Below are positions 57,662-64,000 of a stretch of DNA of 64,000 nucleotides, one piece after another. Below the pieces are notes generated by a model, which saw nothing but the letters and a program-made list of their open reading frames with translations, was not told the origin of the DNA and did no database searches. The stretch covers positions 8,370,001 through 8,434,000 of the forward strand of contig CM069432.1 in assembly GCA_035610365.1 (NCBI GenBank), written 5' to 3'. Source of the DNA: Aquatica leii. Lineage: Eukaryota; Arthropoda; Insecta; Coleoptera; Lampyridae. How positions within the stretch are numbered: position 1 is the stretch's first letter; the number at the start of each line of letters is the position of its first letter. The translations under genes were made by a program, and so were the position numbers.

Positions 57662-58408
57662 TTAGTAGTAAATTTGGTTTTGAGATTTCAGCTCATTTTT
57701 AAGAACTTTAGTATACAACTCTGTAATTAAAAAAAAAGTTACCATAAAATTTGATATTTTTCCAAGTCTATACCAAGAGTACACCTTGGTTTAAACCCTG
57801 TGTTGAGTTGGAAATAAAAATTTATTTGACAAATCAAGCAGTGATCAAGTTAGATAAGCGCAAGATTACATATTCTCATCCAGACTCTTTAATCGGAAAG
57901 ACAGGTAGTCTAAAGTAACTCATCGTGCTAGGCAAAATAAACCTCCAAGAAGATAACTAAATTAAGTAAAAACCAACAAAAACTCTAGAAGATGCTCAAC
58001 ATCAGCATTCATGGAAATACAACATAAACAAATACACGTAAGTAGTATAGTGAGGCCGGTTCTAAGCCACATTTTCCCGCGCTTTTTTAAAAATTTGAAT
58101 TTCGTGTAAGTTCGGGCAAGATCGGGCAAGATCGGAGTTTCTTCGTATACGTTGGTCTGCGCGCGCACGTACTCACGTAATCTTCTCAACATCAAAATAG
58201 AAGAAAAATTAAGAAAAACGTTTATTACAAAGTTATTGGCTATTTATTGACATGTATATCAAACAACAAAGTTCGGTTACAAACGTACCAATAGAAACAT
58301 AAAAAAATATATAAGAACTACATATATAAAAGTTCAGAAAAAACCTTACATGTACACATACATTAATTTAATACAAGATTTTCACTTTAGCCTCTAAACT
58401 ATATTTTC
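57662..58408. other. Intergenic stretch between the unnamed gene and the ionotropic receptor
   Basis: AATAAA at about 57812 could end the left gene. On the minus strand, AATAAA at 58220-58225 is a likely polyadenylation signal of the receptor. TCGGGCAAGA is repeated twice near 58113-58135. A 77-codon minus frame at 57962-58195 has no domain. Confidence 0.5.
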
Positions 58409-60148
58409 TTATTTTCGACGGCGAACAAACTTCTTTCGATTTAGTTTAACGCAACATTTAAAAAACACTACCTCAAAAACAAACGTAATACCAGCAATTA
58501 ATAAACCAATTAACATAATTACAAAAATAAAGAACACATGTTTTACATTCAAAGGTATTTTCGCATCGTCCATTTTTGGTCCACTCACTTTCAATTTATA
58601 ATCGGTCAAAAACTTCTCATAAATACCCGATTCAAACAGGTGCGTTATAACATAATTCAAGTTTAAAACGAAATGATGCCCTTTTTTCATACCAAAAAGC
58701 GACTGCAGGTTACCAGTAAGTAAATTGTCAACGATCACGGTTAAAACCTCGTTTTCGCCAAATTTTGATATTTTCATGTCGATTTCCGACATGAAAACAG
58801 CATATTGCGAATAAGGAATTTGCATTTTGGGAACGTAAACGTGTAGTAAATTTTTGATTTTAGTATATATTGTTGCATCGGTTTCGTTATGTTTAAAATA
58901 AGCGTTTTTGTATTGTGCAGCTGTGTAAACAGGAATTTCCAAATCAGCCAATTCTTCAATCGTGGTAATACCTTTACCAAATTTTGGAATTGTCAAAACA
59001 TTAACCAAATTAGTTTTAAAGCCGGTTTGAATAACAGTTACATAAACCAAATACAATAAAAACACAAAACGCAATTTAGAATGTACCGGTACTCTATAAA
59101 TACAACCACAGAATGTTAGAGAAGTTACGGTAACGAACACAGAGCTAAAATTCTCTACCTTGCCGTTGTTGTTAAAAACGTCAAGTAATCGCCAACATAA
59201 CATAACCGCAACAAAAGTAACCACAATCATAATCCAAACATCAGTTTCAAACGTAGTTATCAAATTTATTATCGCAGCTGGTTCTGGAATTATCCAAACA
59301 AAATCGCATCGATAAAAGACATAGCTGCCATCGTAATAATTCCTAATCCTGTTCAGTTGCAAAGAAACGACTAGATCATAATTCTGAGAGATACCGTATG
59401 TTTCAGATTCGTTCGCTACCAATCCTTGAACGCTAGAATTGAATCTTGTACTAATTTCATCAAAAATAATATGTAGGATAAAATGGAAAGAAGTTAAGTT
59501 TCTTCTAAGTAAGTGGTTTACTATGGTGGCAAATGTAATAGGACACTGGTGTAGATTTTTGACGGGTATTTTAAGATCAATCTTCAAGTTGGTGGAGCAC
59601 AATTGAGCCTTGCACTTTGCCGCATTTTTTCCACAATTATTACCAATCACAAACGGATTGCACGAGTGTAAAGTTGGAATGGTACTATTATTATGGACAA
59701 GAACTAATGCATCAAGAATACCATTCGCCCATAACGATTGAAACACATGCGTCAGATTAGTTGCTTTAGTAACCAGTAAAAACTTTCCTTTTGGAGATTC
59801 TGAAGTGTGCCAAATACTACTGTTAACCAAGTACTCCAAAATAGATTCGATTGGTACCTTCTGTAAAAACACAACGTAATTATGACCAATTTTCAAGGAC
59901 AATTGTATTGGTTTTTCCATGTTTACAAAAACATAAGAACCATCGTGAATTGGTACAATTACATCAGCGTCGCTAAAAATATAGAACACTGTCGATTGTG
60001 GTGCAAAAAATTGTGCGATTGTACTATCTAAACATAATTTAAGATTTTGTTCTTCCGTTATTAATAATGCATTTTTTGAAAACTTTATAACGTTGAGAAT
60101 TAGAAGTATAAATATTAAGCGTCGCATGCTAATAAATGTACCTGACAA
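58409..60148 (-). CDS. Divergent ionotropic receptor (IR), intact single-exon gene
   Basis: 579 codons without interruption. The start at residue 1 or at Met8 precedes a signal peptide (RRLIFILLILNVIKFSKNA). Residues about 30-280 form the extracellular N-terminal and S1 part with several N-glycosylation sites (NSS, NLT, NNST). Membrane segment 1 is about 304-322 (VWIMIVVTFVAVMLCWRLL) and the pore region about 335-350 (SSVFVTVTSLTFCG). Membrane segment 2 is about 358-376 (LRFVFLLYLVYVTVIQTGF), followed by S2 with TTIEELADLEIPVY. Membrane segment 3 is about 536-562, with a short basic tail. This is the layout of insect ionotropic receptors, the variant chemosensory relatives of glutamate receptors. 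It would form ligand-gated cation channels with a coreceptor in sensory neuron membranes. Lack of introns fits the divergent, antennal-independent IR group, often taste receptors. Ligand and closest subfamily cannot be read from sequence. Confidence 0.85.
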   Translation of the reverse strand: MSGTFISMRRLIFILLILNVIKFSKNALLITEEQNLKLCLDSTIAQFFAPQSTVFYIFSDADVIVPIHDGSYVFVNMEKPIQLSLKIGHNYVVFLQKVPIESILEYLVNSSIWHTSESPKGKFLLVTKATNLTHVFQSLWANGILDALVLVHNNSTIPTLHSCNPFVIGNNCGKNAAKCKAQLCSTNLKIDLKIPVKNLHQCPITFATIVNHLLRRNLTSFHFILHIIFDEISTRFNSSVQGLVANESETYGISQNYDLVVSLQLNRIRNYYDGSYVFYRCDFVWIIPEPAAIINLITTFETDVWIMIVVTFVAVMLCWRLLDVFNNNGKVENFSSVFVTVTSLTFCGCIYRVPVHSKLRFVFLLYLVYVTVIQTGFKTNLVNVLTIPKFGKGITTIEELADLEIPVYTAAQYKNAYFKHNETDATIYTKIKNLLHVYVPKMQIPYSQYAVFMSEIDMKISKFGENEVLTVIVDNLLTGNLQSLFGMKKGHHFVLNLNYVITHLFESGIYEKFLTDYKLKVSGPKMDDAKIPLNVKHVFFIFVIMLIGLLIAGITFVFEVVFFKCCVKLNRKKFVRRRK

Positions 60149-61189
60149 TACACACTAAGACTGAAAATTCCTCGGTGTAATTACGCCGTTTATTTAACAA
60201 AGTAATGTGTGTATTAATGTATAGTCTTAATCAATCAATCTTGAGTACACGTTTGAATTGTGATTAACAGTAATGGTGTAATAAATAATGTAGATAAGTA
60301 ATTAAAATAATGAAACATTTTAATAACGTTGTATTGAAAACTAGCGTGCCAATAATAATAAAAAATCGAGTCGTAACTAACCATACATTTGAAACTAATC
60401 GATTTGGGTTTTAGACTGTGAATTACACATATAACTTTCACCGTTCTTGGATAATTTAAATAAAAAATAATGTCAAAACTGACTTACTATGTCTATAGAT
60501 GAAATATTAAATCGTTCTTAAATTTTTCGATTTTTAAAACATTTAGTGTTAAATTTTAGCTTTTGATACGTAAATGTGTTTTAAATATATCTAAAAAAAC
60601 AAAAAATAAAGTTGTGTAGTACAAGTATACGTACGATTTCTTTTGTTCGATTTTTGCTATGCGTTTTACGATTACGATTCCGACAAATTTTCGATTCGAT
60701 TACGATTTTGAATTTGTACGCAAGATGTTAGTCCATGTACAAATTTGTTAACTTTCCGATGCGTTAAGTGTTAATTCGAGTTGGATACGAATTTGGAAAT
60801 TTTAATACGCTGCGTTTATGTTATATGATGATTTTAGTTATGGATTTTTATGATCAATCAGTTCGGAAATGAAATTAGGCATTACGAAGATTGCACAACA
60901 TTACGTCACCTAATTGAATCTGATCACGACCGTACCCAAAATGCATTTCGCAGCACAAAGTGATAAAAAAAGGTAACCCTCAAGCCTTTATGTACTTAAC
61001 CTTGTAAATACGTTTCTTATTAGATATTTTTAGGTTTTAATATTCATGCTAACTTTACTTACAAAAATATCGCGGTGTCCTAAATTAAATTGAAATTGTT
61101 TGTTTTCAAAATTAAAATAAAGAAAGATTTGGTAAAATTCTGACGACCCTAATTATAAATTTGTAATTATTGTCTTATTCTTAATGCCT
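60149..61189. other. Upstream region of the ionotropic receptor, no gene recognised
   Basis: Should hold the receptor promoter (minus strand). The stretch 60620-60800 has a run of short CGATT/TACGATT words. No coding domain. Confidence 0.4.
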
Positions 61190-61290
61190 CATGTTCTATA
61201 TTACATGTATATTATGTTTTTAATTAATAAATCATGTGAAGTAGTCTATTTATTTGTTACATTTTGGCGCCCAACGTGGGGCTAGAAAAA
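61190..61290 (+). mobile_element. LTR-retrotransposon remnant: LTR end plus primer-binding site
   Basis: TTTGTTACA ends a putative LTR and is followed by TTGGCGCCCAACGTGGGGC (61264-61282), the primer-binding pattern common in insect Gypsy-like elements. A related stretch (TTTTTAATTAATAAATTATGTGA) at 61905-61927 matches 61215-61237 and may be the other LTR end. No coding parts seen. An old, broken fossil. Confidence 0.5.
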
Positions 61291-62199
61291 ACATTTATCA
61301 ATTGATTAAACAAAAGATAAACTACGATTCAATTAAAGTTTACAATATAATTTAAAATATTACGATTAATATGATTGATCTGAAATTATTTATTGATTCT
61401 TCTAATTTGTGATACAGTTAAGTTTTTGTGATACTGTTCTGCATTTCGATTCGTATGGTTTCGAAATAAACAACTGAATTCATCTGCTTAACGCTTCTGC
61501 TAATGTTTTATTTGGTGATTATAATTTGTTATGGTACCGTGTATTAAACATAAAGCTAGGAATCGGTTCGATTTTATTTGGTTAAGTGCCTTAAAACAGG
61601 TTTCCCTCCACAAGATTATGATTTATTTAAAAAAACTTGAAATAGAATACACATGAATATGTTTTGTGTCATTTTAAGATTTGTATGTTGTTTAAAAGCT
61701 CCATCTTCAAGATCTAAAATTAGTGATAATATTTTAAGAGGTATGAACTTTTGTCTTTTGTTTATTATATCTGTGTCCTAGTATAATATCCTATTGTCAG
61801 GCGTTTTTTGTTTTTTTTTTTAATATTGCAAGATATGATCCCTATGTAGTTATTAAAATTCTTTTTTTAAATCATCCTTTGGTTGCACTTTGGTTCAAAC
61901 CGACGTTTTTAATTAATAAATTATGTGAGTTAGCCTGATACATTATTTTTATTATCTACCTAATTAAACTTCGAAGTTTTTTTATACGTTACATGCTTAA
62001 TTTTTTTTTAAATCAACACGACATTGTAAGCTTTAAAACTTCTCATGATCAAGATAACTTTACTAAAACGAATATAGAAAATCGAACAACTCAACCTCGC
62101 TACAAAAACGCGAATCTCAACGACAACCCAAGCAACAAAAAGTGCATGACATTTTACAGAAAAAAAAACCAAATTCAACAATAACAACAAAACAAACTT
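61291..62199. other. AT-rich stretch with no gene recognised
   Basis: Possibly the inside of the LTR remnant described at 61190-61290; no coding sequence was recognised. Confidence 0.35.
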
Positions 62200-63421
62200 A
62201 GAAACGGGTCTGAACTCGAAACGAATCTGTATTAGGACAATTGCATGCTGTACCGTGACAGCACCATGTATCAATAGTTTAGGTACTGAAAGAGGCTCGT
62301 AGTACCAGCTATACAATTGTACATATCGTTGTGCCGTTTTCAAACAATATGGTTCAAAATTTGTCAAATTTATTTCGTATCTTCTTACAATGATAGAAAA
62401 ACGTTTTATTAGTTCTTCATCAATTTCAGTTATCTGTGAAGATAAACACGCATTGGTAAAAAATCGTTTTGTCGTATTTCCATCACTAATTCCTGAACTC
62501 GATTTTGGAACATACATTATAAACCCTATTCTTTTTCGGAATTCAATTTGCGGGTGTTTCTTTTTATCTTTTGCTACTTATCAAATTTTAAGATCCAATA
62601 TATAAACTATTGTAACTTGCCCATGAATTTTTGTACCTACTTTATGACAAACCGTGGCATCTACGAACGTTTTAATATGACGTTTGCATTTGGTACATTG
62701 CTTAAATATCAGTTTGTCGGTTTTCGCCGATTTCGCATTTCCTTTGTGTTAATAAAATTCAGATTGCATTATAAAGTATGTTTCCGACTGACATTCGATG
62801 TTATAGTCGTTTGTTTATTTTGACACCATTAAGAGTTAAGTTTATATTTAATAGTTATCTTTGCTTACAGTTGCATGTACGACATGAAAATCTCGTCTAA
62901 ACTCACATGTTACTACGTTTTGTTATAATTTGGCATCTCTGTCTGCCGCATTTTAATCGTATGAGATTTTCTTTTAAATTCTCTTAGCCGTTCGCATATC
63001 GTTTATATAACAATTTTCTTTCTTTAGATTCTAATTCAATCTCGGAAAACATGTGTTAGTACCGCGGTTCCTCTAAATTCAGATAGTAGTTTGCTATATA
63101 ATAATGTGCTTGGAAAATATTTATGTAAATTGAAGGTTTAATGCTTCGTTTTCGTTTTGTTACGAATTTAACCGTTTGTCCAACACAACCAAATATTCCA
63201 ATATGATTATGGATAAAAACTTTAGTTTCTAATTCCCGTAATCGCACCACATTATCGTAGCAATCTTTTGCATGTAACAGTATATGCAACAGATATTCAA
63301 AACACCAAATACACGCATGTAATACAAATAATTCAAACCGGAGACTTTCTGGTTCAACGCGATATGATTTGAGAGACACAATATTATTCATTTTTTGCGA
63401 GAGCACTACAAACCTTGTCAT
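62200..63421 (-). pseudogene. Decayed fragment of a second unnamed conserved family
   Basis: From right to left on the minus strand: 63370-63240 reads ESLRFELFVLHACIWCFEYLLHILL. Then 62517-62215 reads DGNTTKRFFTNACLSSQITEID, then ELIKRFSIIVRRYEIN and YCLKTAQRYVQLYSWYYEPLS, then KLLIHGAVTVQHAIV. From memory this matches multicopy arthropod proteins with a DGNTARRFF...ITGID..LI.RF and HK.LIHG signature, without a function I can name. The two parts are separated by repeat family E copy 3, and there are frameshifts. Multicopy behaviour suggests a transposable element. Confidence 0.5.
62815..63170 (+). repeat. Dispersed repeat family E, copy 3
   Basis: Blocks in the same order as copies at 30352 and 51416: ACACCATTAAGAGTT, TTGCTTACAGTTGCA, ACCGCGGTTCCTC and GGTTTAATGCTTCG, more diverged. 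It lies between the two coding parts of the unnamed family at 62200-63421. Confidence 0.65.
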
Positions 63422-64000
63422 TGGCCACAGTTAAAAATAAATAAAAAATAATTTTTCATTAGTGGCAACGCTCAAGTTCCCATTGCAGTTTTATTGGTAG
63501 ACAATATCTTTTTGAACAAGATTAAGGATTTTTCCAGAATATCTTTTTAGAATTTTTGTCCACCAATAGAATCGCAAACAAACTTTTTTCAGCGTTTGGT
63601 AGGAAATTTTGACGAGCTTGTTTGTAGCTAGCAAATGCTAAACTTTCATTAACCTTCCATTTGCATATTAACTGCAAAGATCTATCCTATTCTTGCCTTG
63701 GTTTTTTTAACAATGGATTTTATTACGCCAGGAGATTTCATTTAGCAACTTCGTTTCCATAATTGAAATTGCCCTAGGCTAAAATTGTTTTGTAGATTGT
63801 AATATGCAGAGTAAAGATCCATGCTTACTGACCACTTTTCTTAATTTATCGTACTGATCTCTAGCTTCTTCCGCAGAGTAACTAGAAACTTGCTGTCCTG
63901 GTTTACGTTTTTAAAATTTTACTTACTCTAGTCACAGTTGCTGTCGTTGCTTCGGTGTGCAATTTTGCTTCATCTACATTTCCACTTTCCTCAGTTGCAA
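63422..64000. other. Right edge of the window, no gene recognised
   Basis: On the minus strand the last 250 bp contain short open stretches (ESGNVDEAKLHTEATTATV; then SSYSAEEARDQYDKLRKVV) that could be exons of a gene or element continuing past the window. Too little to classify. Confidence 0.35.

Noticed and set aside
57962-58195. Small minus-strand gene after the ionotropic receptor
   Set aside because: 77 codons, no domain, within the expected 3' region of the receptor; likely chance.
1-64000. CRISPR arrays, riboswitches, bacterial operons, tRNA or rRNA genes
   Set aside because: Nothing fitting was seen; the window is eukaryotic with spliced genes and insect-type transposons.

Overview
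This window looks like an AT-rich, gene-poor stretch of an insect nuclear genome; a beetle is plausible but not proven. The evidence is short GT-AG introns, divergent neprilysin-like (M13) genes, an insect-type ionotropic receptor, and a dense mix of insect transposons (Penelope-like, RTE, Ingi/Vingi, Jockey, Gypsy, piggyBac, mariner, pogo). I saw no bacterial operons, CRISPR arrays, tRNA or rRNA genes. All family calls come from reading translated motifs by eye.

Host genes. (1) The last two exons of an M13 peptidase-like gene lie at 1052-1478 (+). (2) A second, complete M13 gene runs from 1891 to 15859 (+). It has nine coding exons whose phases join exactly into a 713-residue type II membrane protein. 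Both have lost the zinc-binding residues, so they are probably pseudo-enzymes. (3) A single-exon, intact ionotropic-receptor-like gene of 579 codons lies at 58409-60148 (-).

Layout. Position 1-690 is LINE ORF1 on the minus strand. Intron 2 of the second M13 gene (2072-13568) is a layered transposon deposit. A partly tandem Penelope-like relic there was hit separately by a short Gypsy fossil, a solo LTR and an RTE-type LINE, each with its own target duplication; a second Penelope-like copy and a mariner relic follow. From 15.9 to 32 kb come a pogo relic, a 1.7-kb element with inverted ends and an internal tandem array, a Gypsy integrase fossil, and a nearly intact 3.06-kb Vingi-like LINE inserted in a jerky/Tigger relic. 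From 32.4 to 45.8 kb lie Jockey relics, a GC-rich insertion of unknown type, a solo LTR, a piggyBac gene split by a long-armed foldback element, another LINE inserted in a Jockey relic, and a Penelope-like element. From 46 to 53 kb little is recognisable. At 53.6-57.7 kb is a decayed intron-bearing gene of an unnamed, probably mobile, family. A second unnamed family is at 62.2-63.4 kb.

The most unusual items are the foldback inside piggyBac (38585-40881), the unnamed families at 53.6-57.7 and 62.2-63.4 kb, and the two active-site-dead M13 genes, one of them with an 11.5-kb intron that records a readable order of insertions.
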